A stretch of 64,000 nucleotides of DNA, taken from contig CM034134.1 in assembly GCA_019914995.1 (NCBI GenBank), forward strand, positions 6,208,463-6,272,462, in the 5' to 3' direction. Positions 22,925 through 35,340 of the stretch are shown piece by piece. The notes beneath the pieces are model-generated. The model did not search any database. It was not told the origin of the DNA and saw only the letters and a program-made list of their open reading frames with translations. The translations under genes were made by a program, and so were the position numbers. Source of the stretch: Acanthochlamys bracteata. Its lineage: Eukaryota > Streptophyta > Magnoliopsida > Pandanales > Velloziaceae. Within the stretch, counting starts at the first letter, position 1; each line of letters opens with the position of its first letter.

Positions 22925-25900
22925 AGGATGGATATAACTTGATATTACCGATAAGCTATCGAAGAAAATATAAATGGAGAAAATCTTTCATGCAATTTGC
23001 TAAAGATCATCTAAACAATGTTAGGGTGATGCATTGTCCATGTTGACGCTATTTGAATAGATATTCGAACACCCTTCATATAGTATATACGCATTTGCTT
23101 GTCAATGGGTTTATTGCGTCTTACAATATGTGGAACCTTCATAGAGAAGTCATTGGTTGGGATGATGAGAGTCTCGGTGCTCGCAAATGTTTGAAATTCT
23201 GGAGGATATACGTAGGGGTGGTATTGTGAACCTAGACATCCATCAATCAATTGGGGATGGCGTGCGTCATCAATCTCGAGATGGTGAAGGTTCCAAACTG
23301 ATAAATGCAGACGATATTGATAAATATGATAAATTGATTGAAGATGCCGAGAAGCCATTATATGATGGATGTACAATCTCGAGATTATCCTTCCTTGTAA
23401 AATTGTTACATGTGAAGGTACTCAATGGTTAGAGCAATAAAGGTTTTAATCTGTTGCTTGATATTTTGAATGATGATTTCCCCCTAGAGCATTAACTTCC
23501 ATCATCTTACTATCAGTGTAGAAAGATTTTCAAAGACTTATGCTTAGGTTGGGAGCCTATCAATGCATGTCAAAATTATTGTGTTCTTTTCAGAAACAAT
23601 TGACAAACGAGGAAAGTGTCTAGAATGCAATGCATCGAGGTGGAGGCATAATGACGGCAATGGTAAAAACGTTCTTAAGAAAATCCTTTGCCATTTTTTG
23701 ATTGGTACTCAGATTGCATAGATTTTACATGTCAAGAAAAGCCTTGGAAATGAGATGGTATAAGGAGAGATGTATGGATAACCCTGACATTTGGGACATC
23801 CTGCAGATGTTGAGTCTTGGAAGGAGTTTGATGGAAAGTATTCCTGGTTTGCTAACAATGCCCGTAATATGCGTCATGGCTTGGGAACCAATGGATTCAA
23901 TCCTTTTGGAGACATGAGAATGTTGTTGGCCATTTATCTTAAAGCCATACAATATGCATCCATAGATGTGTATGAAGTAGCATTATTTTATAATGTCACT
24001 TGTAATTCTTGAAAATAAAGCACCGGGTGGAGACATTGATATATATCTTCAGCCACTTATAGAAGGGTTGAAGGATTTGTGGGAGAAGGGAGTTTCACCA
24101 AACGATGCTGTCTCCAATACTATATTCCGATTGCATGTGGCTTTATTCTGGACTGTAATTGATTTTCCCGCATATGGTGTACAATTCGGGTTGTGCACTA
24201 AAGGTTCTTAGTCATGTTCTATTTGTAACAAATACACATATTTTGTAAAACTTAAAGATAAATTGGTCATCTCGGACGTCATCGTTAGCCATCCATATAG
24301 AAGCTAAGAAATTCAATGGAAAGTAAGAAACAACACCATCACCGTCTACGCTGTCGATTGTTGAACTATTTGAGCAAATGGAGATAGTTAAAGACATGAA
24401 GTTTGGGAAGCTCCCAAACATTAAAAAGAGAAAGAGGACTCCTGAAGAACTAAATTGGGAAAAAAAAAAGTTTCTTTTTCGAGCTGCAGTATTGGAAGGA
24501 TTCCAAATTTTGGCACAATGTTGATGTCATGCATATTGAGAAAAATAATTGTCGTAATGTTTTGAGAACTTTATTGAATATAGACAAAAAGACAAAAGTT
24601 ATTCTGAAGGCTCATTGGGACTTAGAGGATCAGAGTATACAATGTGAGCTGTATACGAAAAGATTGGGTACAAATAAGTGGGAAAAATCAATTGAAGCTT
24701 ACACATTGACACTTCAAGAAAGATCCAAATTTTGTGAAATTCTTAAATCTGTGAGATTTTCTGATAGATATGATGCAAATATGTCAATGTGCGTAAATAT
24801 GGTGGATGACAAAATTGAAGAGTTGAAGAATCTTGATAATCATGTTCCATTGCAACGCCTCTACCTATTGGGATGTGTAGGTTTCTTAAGAACAAAGTGT
24901 TAGAAGTAATCAGTAAAGTTGGAAAAATTTTTCAGAGGATTGTGAGCGAAGGCATTAAGATTGGATGTATTGAAAAAAATGTAACCGTCTATAATGATTA
25001 TTCTTTGCAAGTTTGAGATGATATTCCCACCTGCAATTTTTGATATAATGATACATTTAGTAGTTCACTTGCCGCAGGAAGTTATATAGGGATTGTCTGT
25101 CCATTATAGATAAATGTATGCTATAGAGAGGTGAGATTTTATTAATCGAATTGTATAATTCTCCTTTATTATTTTATATTTTGGATTTATAATCTCTTCT
25201 TTAATTTCATCATATTTTGTAGGCTCATGGTACGCTTTAGGAGTCTGTTCGCAACAAAACACGTCATATTATAGAAGCTTATATAGTGAATGAGTACCTA
25301 ACATTTTGCTTTGGTTACTTGCGAGGAATAGAGACAAGATTCAATCGATAAGAACGAAAAAATGACAGAGAGAGGTAGTTAGATAGAACATTGTTTGTAT
25401 TTTCTCAAAATGTGCGATCCTCAGGAAAGGCCAAATAAATTCTCCTCACAGAAGAGGAGTATAGTTTAGTAGATTGGTTAATTTTGAATAATTGTGACGA
25501 AGTTGTTTCATATCGGTAAGTACTTGAAATCTTATCAATGCATTCTTATTGTCGTTCAGAAAGCATAACATTTAAGATCGTTAACCACTAACGGACATGA
25601 TTTGGCAGTGAGCATGAAGAGTTTTTCAAAATGGAGAGTCGTCTTAACTTAGAAACAAGACAAAGATACGAGTCTTCTATGTGGTTCAAAAAATGAGTAT
25701 AATATACTATACATGATTTGATTGTTTAATTTTATTGCCATTTGGAAAGCATGACACAAGTTTCTTATATTTTCTTATTATAGATAAGACATCTTCATGC
25801 AACTACAGAAGATATCACGGATGATCTTTATTCGCTAGCCCTGGGTCCAGATACACGTGCAAGTAGGTATTATGATGTATTGTCAATAGGGTCAGATTCT

Positions 25901-26490
25901 TAACAAACAAATATGAGCGTCGTTTGTTAACTCAAAACAGTGGGATTTATGTGCAAGGGGATCATAAAGATCAACCTTTAAGTTTCTACTGTGTTTTAAA
26001 TGAGGTATTGAGTTTGGGATATCCTAAAGGCTGTCAAGTAATTCTATTCAAGTGTGAATTGTTTTATTTGGAGCACAAGATACCCATCAAAATTGGCGAT
26101 GACTATACAAGTATAAATATTACAAAGAGATGGTATGAAAGTGATATGTCCATGTTTTCAATGAATGTGACTTAAGTGTTTTATGTTCATGATACGAAAC
26201 AATGCAACGATTAATTGGGTCTAGATACCAACCATCGACATTTATTGCATTCATCGCTGTTTGGAGGGGATGTAGATGAAGAAGACATAGATGTGATTGA
26301 TGTTGCGACTATCGTAGAGACTAATGCTTACCAAGAAGAGGAGTGTTCGAGCATAAGAAATGAAGATGCTAGTACATAAATAGATCAATTAAATAAAACG
26401 GTCGAAGTTGATGATGAAGTGGTATAAGTTTTGGATAACGAAAGCTCATACGAGTATAACCATAGCGATGATGAATGTAATGAATTATAG
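22925..26490 (+). pseudogene. CACTA transposase TNP2 (En/Spm) pseudogene
   Basis: The plus strand keeps the family's domain order in broken frames. The transposase-associated domain (22960-23200) reads KWRKSFMQFAKDHLNNVR and YNMWNLHRE. The TNP2 core begins with SSYYQCRKIF (near 23500), then FYMSRKALEMRWYKERCMDN (23720), HPADVESWKEFD (23795), GTNGFNPFGDMRM (23900) and GDIDIYLQPLIEGLKDLWEK (24025). MHIEKNNCRNVLRTLLNIDK starts at 24529. A DUF4218-like part (24900-25690) includes EYLTFCFGYLRGIETRFNR. A DUF4216-like part (25924-26175) includes DHKDQPLSFYCVLNEVLSL. Many stops and frameshifts; certainly inactive. Confidence 0.9.
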
Positions 26491-26774
26491 ATTGAAGGTA
26501 AGATTTTATCTCAACTTTATATAAATTATTTATTTATTGATGATTACAAATGAATGCTAATACAAATTCTTTTTAGAACTACATGCTGGTGCTTTTGGTC
26601 TATTAATTTATCTTGATCGCGTTATCAATATCAACTAGAAGACTCTTTGCTATTTTGGAAACTCAAGTATGGGTAAGTGTTTATTGAATTAATTTGAAGT
26701 TTAATGAACATTGCATCTCACCCTAAATGTCTGTAAAAGTTCTATCTCTTTTTATATGAATTTGTGGTTGAGAC

Positions 26775-27631
26775 TAGGGGTGGCAATTTGGATTGATGGT
26801 CAGTTTCGGATCGACCCATTTAATAACCGGGTCAAATTCGTTCAATCCTAATCCAATTAATGAATTTATACATGTCAAAATTATCAACCCTAACCTAACC
26901 TATTACTAATAGAGTTAAATTCGGATCGACTCATTTAATAATTAAATTACTAATTTTTAATTCTATATGTTTAAACTTCAGCAAATTTATAAGATTAGTT
27001 GTAATAAAAGTACACGATGTTCTTAATGACGAGATATAGTGAATACCCGTCAAAATATGCTTTTTTTAGTATCTTCATCGATCCATAAAGTATTCAAAAA
27101 AGATTTTTTTTATTTTTTGAAAAAATGTGGTTACAGCTAAAATTTTATTATTATAAATACATACTAGTAATTTCGATAAATATTGATAAACATAGCTATC
27201 TAATAAAATTTTGAAAATTTTTTTTATACAAAATCAAATTTTGTCATTACAGAAATATCTACATAATAATACTTTTGATAATATTATAATTCTCATCGTA
27301 CACTATTTTACTAAGATATAAAAATAACGATTAATTATAAATACCATATAATTTAATAATTTATAAATTATTATTATTGATTATTTTTACTGCTAATATT
27401 TTAATAAACGGAAATGAAAAATCAAACGTTATTTCTTCAAGAGATGGCAATTCGGATTGGTGCGTCAATTTCGAGTTAATCCGGATCGACCTATTTAATA
27501 ATCGAGTCAAATTCGCTCAATTCTAATCCAACCTATATATTTATACACGTCAAATTTTCTAATCCTAACCCTAATTAAATGGGTCGGTTTCGGATTGCAT
27601 TTTTCGATCGGGTCATATATTGCCATCCCTA
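26775..27631 (+). mobile_element. hAT-type MITE, copy 1 (857 bp)
   Basis: Terminal inverted repeats are TAGGGGTGGCAAT and ATTGCCATCCCTA. The flanking 8-bp duplication GTTGAGAC (26767-26774 and 27632-27639) is perfect, as expected for hAT. No coding frame. Both subterminal regions carry a direct repeat of about 100 bp that begins GGATCGACC-ATTTAATAA. A second copy lies in inverse orientation at 42350-43190. Confidence 0.95.
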
Positions 27632-27639
27632 GTTGAGAC

Positions 27640-28625
27640 TTATCCTCAGATATAGCATGTAATGATTGCTACCATAAATTTCGAACTGCATTTGTTTACC
27701 CTATAGCATTCTTGGGTAAACTGAAATGGACAACGGATGCCAACTTATAATAAGCTAACAAACTGCAAAATGTTTGGTTCCATGTTCATACTTGCGTAAC
27801 TGTGTTTTGTATATTATATTTCTAATGCAGAATAAAGCTTAGCTTTGCTAGATGGACGACTGGCAATCTGCAACTGAACTGTATGAGCAAGTTGGTCAGT
27901 AACATTTCTGCAGTTTATTTATCTATGTTTCTTATATACCATTTAACAGTCAAGGGCTTTTATGTTCTGTTTGGTTCAATTAAATCTGTTGCCTACAGGT
28001 TTAGAAAGGACAATGAGAAAGCGAAAGCTGCATTTTAGAAGGCATCAAAAGGACAAGAAATGATTTCATCATAGCCTTCATACTTGCATCGATGTTAGCT
28101 TGTTGACATAGGCCTCATTATGTGGTTAACATATGACTTAAGATGTTCTTGATGTGTTTGATGGGCCATGTGATGCAGCCAAGCATATGGAGTCTGCTGC
28201 AGTCCAGCAAAGGAACTTGGTCAGTGGAATGAAGTTGCTGACTTCTATAGGAGGGCTTCTGAATTGTACATGCAATGTGAAAGATCACAACCAGCTTCAG
28301 ATGCTTTGTCAAGTATGCTAGTTATGCAACGACAGGCTCATAGCTCATAGTCCAGGCTGCATTCTTAGGCACTAAGTGTACTTTCCTTGTACCCTTTCTT
28401 CTAAAACAGTGGCATGCATGGAGAAACTTTTGTCTTATATTCAGCGCGTTGGAAGATGTGAGCCTGAAGAAGCTGTTCAGTGGGACACTGATGCTTGTGC
28501 AACCGTAGAAGTAGATGGAAGAGAGCAAATAGCAGGTGGTTTGTATAGGGGTGCTACAAGTGTTTATATTAGACTTGAGAGGTATAGTGAACATCTTGTA
28601 TATCAGTATATGCTAGAATGATATG
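27640..28625 (+). pseudogene. gamma-SNAP (gamma-soluble NSF attachment protein) fragment
   Basis: Gamma-SNAP is a TPR-like adaptor in SNARE disassembly. Pieces in order: MDDWQSATELYEQV (27850); after an intron-like gap with acceptor TTGCCTACAG, FRKDNEKAKAAF-stop-KASKGQE (28000-28060); DAAKHMESAA (28173) and, after a frame change, KELGQWNEVADFYRRASELY with MQCERSQPASDALS (to 28316); then CEPEEAVQWDTDACATVEVD, GREQIAGGLYRGATSVYIRL (28465-28580). This covers roughly the N-terminal half of the plant protein, with introns kept. Stops and frameshifts make it non-functional. It sits between the TNP2 pseudogene and the CACTA right end, so it is captured cargo. Confidence 0.82.
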
Positions 28626-28849
28626 AATGAAGCAAGTCTGACAAATTTGTTATGTAACATTACTTAAATATATTTTTGGTAGAGGTTCCATGTGCATGTT
28701 TACTTATGGGACTTGAACCATGTTTGTGGAATGTTGATTATATACCATTTTGGAAGGTTGAATATTGTATTATATATCATTTTGGAATCGGAAATGCTAT
28801 GGTATTGAGTTTGAACGAAAGCAGCGCTGGTGCTGTCCAATGTTTACTG

Positions 28850-29098
28850 TTTACCGACTGGAAGATGTAGTTGGTACATTGTTTAGCCACTTCTTGTTCC
28901 TGACTGAAAAATAGTCGGGAAATTACTGACTACATTCCTAGTCAGTATATTATCGACCACTAATAAGTCAAGTAAAATTACCGACCGTCCGACTAGTCTG
29001 TAAATTACCCGACTAACAAAGCCATCGATAAGTTACCGACTACGCAGTCGGTAATGTAACCGAGTAAAGCGTATTCAGTAAATTTTTCAATTGTGGTC
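28850..29098. repeat. CACTA subterminal repeats, right cluster and terminus
   Basis: TTTACCGACTGG, GTCGGGAAATTACTGAC, TTACCGACCGTCCGAC and TTACCGACTACGCAGTCGGT follow one another, ending in CAATTGTGGTC. The spacing and sequence mirror the left cluster. The terminal bases differ from the canonical TTGTAGTG by two changes, so the exact edge is uncertain by several bases. Confidence 0.8.
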
Positions 29099-31080
29099 CT
29101 GCCATGAAACACTATAAGCCAAAATGTTATTGTAGAAGGCAAGCATAAACATACATTAATATGGCTGGAATAAGTCTTCCATCAATGATTGAAAGGTTTT
29201 TTGGAGCATTAATTAATCCAAAAGGCATCACTAGAAACTCGCAATTACTATCGTGAGTTTGGAAGGCGATCTTGTGTACGTTTCCTTTGCACGGATTTGA
29301 TGGTAACACCAATTTCAAGTCAAGTTTGGAGAAGTAACATGTACCATGTAACTCATCTAATAGTTCATCCATCACTAGAATAGAAAATTTCTCTTTAATG
29401 GTGATGTCGTTCAAAGAATAGTAGTTAACGCAAAATCTCCAAGAGTCATCTTTTTTCTTTACCAACAATATCTGTGAAGAAATGCGGAGGCACTAGGACG
29501 AATACTACCTTTTGATTCTGCCATTATCCTTTCAAATCTCAACCTTTTGAACATGCAGGTAACGATATGGCCTAGTGTCAACCGAAGGAGCACCGAGCAG
29601 CAAAGGGATGCCATGGTTATGACACCTCTTCTGTGGAAGCCGCAAAATAGGTTGAAAAATGATGCTATGCATGTTGAGGAGCCCATGTAAATCAGCGAGC
29701 AGCGGTTCAGTCCCGATACTGTTGTTCAGAATGGATACTACCATGAAACTCATCGAGCAGAACAAAGCTCCCAGTTACAGGTTGGCGAGGTGAAATGCAT
29801 GTCCGAATGATCCCGGACAATTGCAAATAACATCGTCAAGAATCCGAAGCCATTAAATACACAAGACAATATCCATGCCACCCAGGGGAAGCAACATTGG
29901 TAGTTAAGACTACTGCATTGTAAATCATTTTGATGGATGTGGCCTACCATCGGCAAGTTCCACTTGCAATGGCCTAATGCGTGTAGATTAGAGATGCAAG
30001 TGTTTTATCATCCTATCTGCAACAAATTGTGAGTTAAGCTAGAATCAATTAAGATAAATTTCTTTTGCTTCTTGATCATCCCTACAACACGTGTGGCTTG
30101 CGGCGTAACCATTGCATGCATGGTGCTCGATGATAATTTGGCATCTTACATAGGCTACAACAAATTCCAGTAGTATTTCTCCCTCATATTCGACGGCAAC
30201 TTTACCAAAATTATATAGTCTATAAATGCAACGATGGTCCCTGCTGTATTGTCATCACAATATAAGCAAAGCCCTTTTGTCATGCGTGCATTGATCTCTA
30301 TGGTAGAAAGGCGGAGACGACTGGTTGAGTTAGGGGCAGCTGCATTAGTTGAAGGAGGCGATGTAATGGTGCCAGCTGATGCAGGCAGTTGGTGTAGAGT
30401 AGGCACATGATGGAGTTGTTGAAGATCGGGTAAGACAAACATGAGCAAAGAACTGCTAAGGAAATTCTAAAGGTTATTTCTACTCACAGATTCGTGGAAG
30501 CCTATATGCTTGTTGCAACTTTGAAGACTCCTTGGATATGACTTCCAAGAAAATACTACGGGACAATCCTCCACCAAAATGACCGATAAGTTCATCTTCA
30601 CTTGAGTACGACAATCTTGTGTGAAGGTCCTCAAATGCTTTTTGATAGTCGGCAACAAAGCTCGTCTGCATAAGTTGCTTAAGTGCAAAGCTTGGATCCC
30701 AAAAGCCGTAGGTACAAACCACAAGAGGAGAGCATCCGTAAGGTCTTCCCGCAAGGGGCTGGTTTGGGTTATCTTTCTAGTAATTTTGATACCAACTTTG
30801 CTTCATCATGTAAGTGCATTGAGGCAATAAAGACCTTCTCCCAATCTGGTATTTGATAGTACCAAAAATACCAATTCGTTAGATAAATCCACTCATGTAG
30901 TCCAGAGTCATCGAAAGGTGGAAATTTATGCTGATTCGTGGAGTATATTGTTGTTGATCATGTGACCCTAGTAGGGTGGTCTAGGAAGGGTAGGCTTTGT
31001 GTTGTATCGATGCAAGAGAGTGTTGATTGTGTAGTGTTCATGGGTGGTAGGAAATACTTCATATGGGTAGGTATAGACGG
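29099..31080 (-). pseudogene. Ty3/gypsy gag-protease-RT remnant
   Basis: Read leftward. Gag core: HEWIYLTNWYFWYYQIPDWE (30910-30850) and SVADYQ-like QKAFEDLHTRL (30640-30600). Protease to RT linker: 29956-29532 with CHNHGIPLLLGAPSVDTRPY. RT: 29468-29127 with MLVKKKDDSWRFCVNYYSLN, VMDELLDELHG, CYFSKLDLK and CEFLVMPFGLINAP. A last piece (29125-29104) in another frame reads FMLAFYNNILAYS, the equivalent of the F-x-D-D box with both acidic residues lost. RNase H and integrase are absent because a CACTA end lies at 29098. The gag start lies on the far side of nested insertions, at 43552. Confidence 0.85.
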
Positions 31081-31775
31081 ATAGGGCCATCGTTATTAAA
31101 ATCTCAATTGAAATCTTAAAACTTACAATTTTACGATTTTAAATCAAAAGCGATCATATTTGACAGAAGATCTTATTTTATATAGGTCGGAGTAAGATTC
31201 CGATCTTAATTCTAAAATTTTTAAGATCCCGATCTTACATGCGATTTTACGAATTCAGCTTATAAGAAATCTTCATGAGTCAGGAGAGTTCTAGGGTTTT
31301 GAGCAAAGCTGGAATAGCTAAAGAAGTTCTGTCGTTCATTTGTAGCGGGTGTTGTAGTCTTTGGTTTATTCAGTAAGAGGAATGTTATGGGATCAAAAAA
31401 TTATTTGATGAGATCGATGGCATAGTTCGAAAGTGTGAGCAGTGCAATGAGAATGGTTTGGTAAAGTGCTCTCAGTATTCTTCTTACTGAAATTATTGAT
31501 AAGATGAAAATTGTTTAATTTTTCGGATTTCTTAGGAAGAAAAGAACCGACCATATGTACGATTATTGCAAAAAGAAATTTTCAATTATTTTTCAGCAAT
31601 TTTATTACCATAAGATGAAATATAAGAAAAATTATTTCTTCAATTTTCAGCAATTTTAATAAGTATTATCTAAAAATTTAAAGCATTAAAAATTTTTTTT
31701 AAAATACCGATAAGTAAAGTCTTACCATCTTATTTAAAATTTCGATTTTACGATCCAACACAAACAAAACGATCT

Positions 31776-33251
31776 TGCTGGAACTCTCAAGTTAATTTGA
31801 TGATAACAGTGAATTAAGAATTATGATTTATATTGAACTAATAACTTAAAATCAAGTTTTGCAGGATTAGACAAATCAAGCTTATTTTATAACAGTTAGC
31901 TGCTCTGTTACCGTTAATCAAGCAGCAAACAGAATAAAGGATCCTATAGTCACACTATAGCCAGCCACTTAACTGCTGAAGCATACGAAGACTTTTTTGT
32001 AACGCTCAAAACCGAGTATTGGGTTCGACAACAAAACTGCAGCTCAAGCTCTTCATTTCAAGATCTTCTGGACTTACAACTCACTGAAACAAATCAGATA
32101 ATACAAGATCCACAACGAGCAAAAATTCATCCTCTTCACAAAAAGGGAAAACTCAATGATCAAGCAAAGAAAGGAAATTATATAACTAAGTTTGACTAAT
32201 CAAGTCAAGAGTGACAAAGTCAAACAAATCTAAAGAAGACAACTTGGGATGCCTTTAATTTGGACAAGCCAACTCAACTCTTATATTTCAAACAACAACT
32301 TAGCTGAATCAAGTTCACAATCACTGGCGGGTAAATTCAAATCTCTCCACATTGCATTTAATGCCATGAAGATAGTGCACCAAGATAGCCGAAAGTGATC
32401 GTGGAAGCGGTTGATTAACCGCTGAACAAACTGCTCCCTCTCTGCTTTGAAAGTCTACCAACACAAAAGGGCGCCAACGGCAATCTTCTTCAACGGGAAC
32501 AATCATCCTGCATAGAGATGGAATTCTATAAGAAGGGAGGCAGAGCAATAGAGAAGTGAGCGGAAAAAAAAAAAAAAAAGGAACAAAGAGTTATAAAAAC
32601 TTAAACAAGCTCTACAACGTAAAAATCATTCAAGCAATTAAAATCTTACTGCTGATCACACTGAAAACATCTGTCTCAGCAACTATCCTGATCATCTCAT
32701 CAGAAAAAACTCCGAGAACACTCAATCATCATGAGATAGATCCTGTGCTCAACCCTTATTATTTTCTTGTAACTTCATACTGTTCTGTGACAGGGTGTTC
32801 AAGGCACCAGGTAAAGAAGCTCGGTTGGAGCTTGATGAAAGTTCTTAAATCTTGTAATAGAGCTAGCATATCAGCCAGAGGGACAGTGGTGTCCAGTAGG
32901 CTATGAGGGGTTGTTTTGGTGAAGAAACCCTGTATGAGTAAGTGTGCATGGTGAAGAACTTTGCTCTTGGTGTATATGTAGCTTATTAAAGGTTTAGTGA
33001 AGCTTTGGCTTTTGTGATAGAGCATCCGTCGATGTAGGCAAAGAGGTTTTGCCGAACCACGTTAAATATTCTGACTATCTTCTTTAACTAAGTCATCAAA
33101 TACTCTAACACTTTCTGTCTGCAGGTTACATAACTAATTCCAGCCGGCTGTAAGCTTGTTGTCTGAAAGATCATTAAGCTTCACGAAAATTTTTATTTAT
33201 TAACTCAATTCACCCCTCCCCTCTTGAGTTAATCTTGCAGGAGATTCAATA
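31776..33251 (+). repeat. Sirevirus 5' LTR
   Basis: Begins TGCTGGAACTCTC and ends GGAGATTCAATA next to the primer-binding site. It is preceded by GATCT. The terminal dinucleotide CA seen in the 3' copy is TA here through a point change. Confidence 0.95.
32524..32537 (+). promoter_or_regulatory. Probable LTR core promoter (TATA box)
   Basis: TTCTATAAGAAGGG occurs here, at 41381 (TTCTATAAGAAAGG) in the 3' LTR and at 61018 (CTCTATAAGAAGGG) in the solo LTR. Conservation across three copies and position in the LTR middle suggest the TATA box of the element's promoter. Confidence 0.6.
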
Positions 33252-33253
33252 AT

Positions 33254-33265
33254 TGGTATCAGAGC
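33254..33265 (+). other. Primer-binding site
   Basis: TGGTATCAGAGC, complementary to the 3' end of initiator tRNA-Met, two bases after the 5' LTR. Confidence 0.95.
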
Positions 33266-33313
33266 AGGACTCTAAAAATCAAAGGTCTAACAACCTTAAG
33301 GTAAAAGATCCTA

Positions 33314-34399
33314 ATGGCTAACCTTGTTTCTATAACATTTGAAGGAAAATCTTCCAACAGACCACCACTTTTTGATGGAACCAACTATGGTTACTGGAAA
33401 ATAAAGATGACAATCTTTATTCAAGCATAAGACTTCACACTCTGGAAAATCATACGCGATGGACCAATCGTGCCAACTAAGGCCGGTCCAGATGGAATAC
33501 GAATTCCAAAGACAGAACGTGAATACAACGATGAAGACAACAAGCTTATATCAATGAATGACAGAGCCATGAATCTTCTCTACTGCGCACTGGATCCAAA
33601 TGAGTTCAACAGAATCAGTGCTTGCAACACTGCAAAGAAAATATGGGATCAATTAAAGGTAACACATGAAGGAACCACACAAGTCAAGAAAACCAGAGTA
33701 AACCTACTCATGCATGAGTATGAAAACTTCAAAATGAACCGAGGTGAGTCCATTACTCAAATGTTTACTAGATTTACTAACATCACAAATTCTCTGAAGA
33801 ATTTAGAAAAGGTCTTCAAACCCGAAGAGCTGAAATGGAAAATATTAAGAGCCGTGCTGCCAACCTTTGGATCAAAAGTAGATGCCATAAAGGAAAATCC
33901 AACTTTTCCTCAAATGTCTCTGGATGAACTAATTGGTAAACTGATGGCCAAAGAACTATCCTTAAAGAAATCTGATGAACGTCCTGAAGGAATTGCATTA
34001 AAAGCAAATGACCAGCAAGTAAGTGATTCCTCCTCTGATGAAGATATTGCACTTTTAACTCGAAAATTTAAAAGCTTTCTTAGAAAAAACAACTTCAGAA
34101 AAAGAAGGGGTTTTGGAAGAAACAATAAAGGAGAAGATAGACAAGACACAAATTGTTACAATTGCAACAAACCAGGACATTTCAGAAACGAATGTCCCTT
34201 GCTGAAGAGATCTAAAAACAAAGACGTAAGAAGAAAACGAGCTATGGCAGCCTGGAGCGATGAGGATGAAAGCTCATCAAAAGATAGTCAGACTGAGACT
34301 GAAAAAAATGAAGAAGTCAAGTTATGTCTGATGGCAGATCATGAAGATACTAATGAGGTAAGCTCTACTGACTATGATGACTCTAATGAAGAACTATAA
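33314..34399 (+). pseudogene. Sirevirus gag
   Basis: Gag packages the element's RNA. The frame starts at ATG 33314 (MANLVSITFEGKSSNRPPLF) 49 bp after the primer-binding site and runs through a single in-frame TAA at 33428-33430; after it the frame stays open to 34399. It includes LMHEYENFKMNRGESITQMF, a UBN2-like gag core, and a CCHC zinc knuckle, CYNCNKPGHFRNEC, at 34152-34193, then an acidic serine-rich tail. A second stop at 34397 and a shift near 34590 separate it from the coiled-coil part. Without these breaks the region would be the large gag typical of the genus. Confidence 0.9.
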
Positions 34400-34587
34400 G
34401 ATGTGTTTGATGAACTGTATGCAAAATACCTACATGGTAAAACAGATTGCAAAACTATGAAAGTATGCATGCATAAATTTAAGGATAAAAATGAATGCCT
34501 AAAGAAATAAATACTTACATTAAAAAACGCCTTAGAGGACAAGACTGATGCAATAAGAGACACACTACATGCAGATTATGACCATAT

Positions 34588-35331
34588 ATGAACTCTAAAC
34601 TATGTGCACTACATATTGAAAATAAACATCTGATGCAAACTAATGAAAAGCTACATATCAAACTAGACGAATGTAAGATTGGTGAACTGATAAGTTGCGC
34701 AGAAAGCTCAAGTATAAACATGATAAAGAAAATTGTTGAGCTTGAAGAATTGAATGAAGCATTGAGTCGAGAAGTAGACAGACTGTCATATCCTACCATT
34801 CCAGATCTCAAGCCATTCATGAATGATTACAGTAATATGTATGTGAAAGAGAGCAAGCTGAAGGAAGAAAATCAAAGACTGCTTCAAGAAAACAAAAGTC
34901 TGCAAAGTAAGAATCTTGATCTAGAAGCTTCACTAGCAAAATTTGTAAAAGAAAAAGATAGACTTGATGCGATACTGGAAGCTCAACACAGCACATACAG
35001 AAAAGAAAGAATAGAGTTTGTACCAACATCTAAAGCAGCTGGTAAACAAATCACAAGGTATGATGATCAGCCATCTACCAGCTACACAAGTATGCTGACA
35101 GCAAGGATGCAGAACAAGAAAAATTTGGTGTCCAGAGTATGCACAGCAAATGAGTCATATTCTCCAACACCTTTTATTAAATATTTCCATTGTGGTAGAA
35201 AATGTTATAGTAATAATTATTGCTGGTATAAAAAGAACACCAATAAAATTAAAATAATATGGGTTCCAAAAGGAACACTTAACAGTACTAACTCTTTAGG
35301 ATCCAAAGAAATTTGGGTACCTAAGCACTGA
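34588..35331 (+). pseudogene. Sirevirus gag extension: coiled coil and second zinc-finger-like motif
   Basis: A 247-residue open frame, shifted relative to the upstream gag. Residues 1-150 are charged heptad-rich sequence (ESKLKEENQRLLQENKSLQS) predicted to form a coiled coil, a feature of Sirevirus gag. Near residues 200-215 FHCGRKCYSNNYCW is a decayed CCHC-type motif, followed by IIWVPKG and KEIWVPKH, the usual lead-in to protease. It ends in TGA, but the protease frame continues directly in the same phase. Confidence 0.85.
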
Positions 35332-35340
35332 AAGTTCTTT

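Larger units (their letters stand above)
19093..29098 (+). mobile_element. Large CACTA element carrying a TNP2 pseudogene and captured host genes
   Basis: Subterminal repeats built on TTACCGACTG and CAGTCGGTAA occur at 19093-19296, at 21914-21930 and at 28850-29060. Between them lies a plus-strand TNP2-type transposase pseudogene. The right end, CAATTGTGGTC at about 29098, is a mutated form of the expected TTGTAGTG and abuts a gypsy reverse transcriptase, so the element apparently inserted there. The left CACTA terminus was not found. Nested inside are a PIF-like element with TAD3 exons, a hAT-type MITE and gamma-SNAP exons. Confidence 0.75.

Noticed and set aside
33816-34149. Minus-strand frames opposite the Sirevirus gag
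   Set aside because: Shadows of a well-supported plus-strand gag on an A-rich template.
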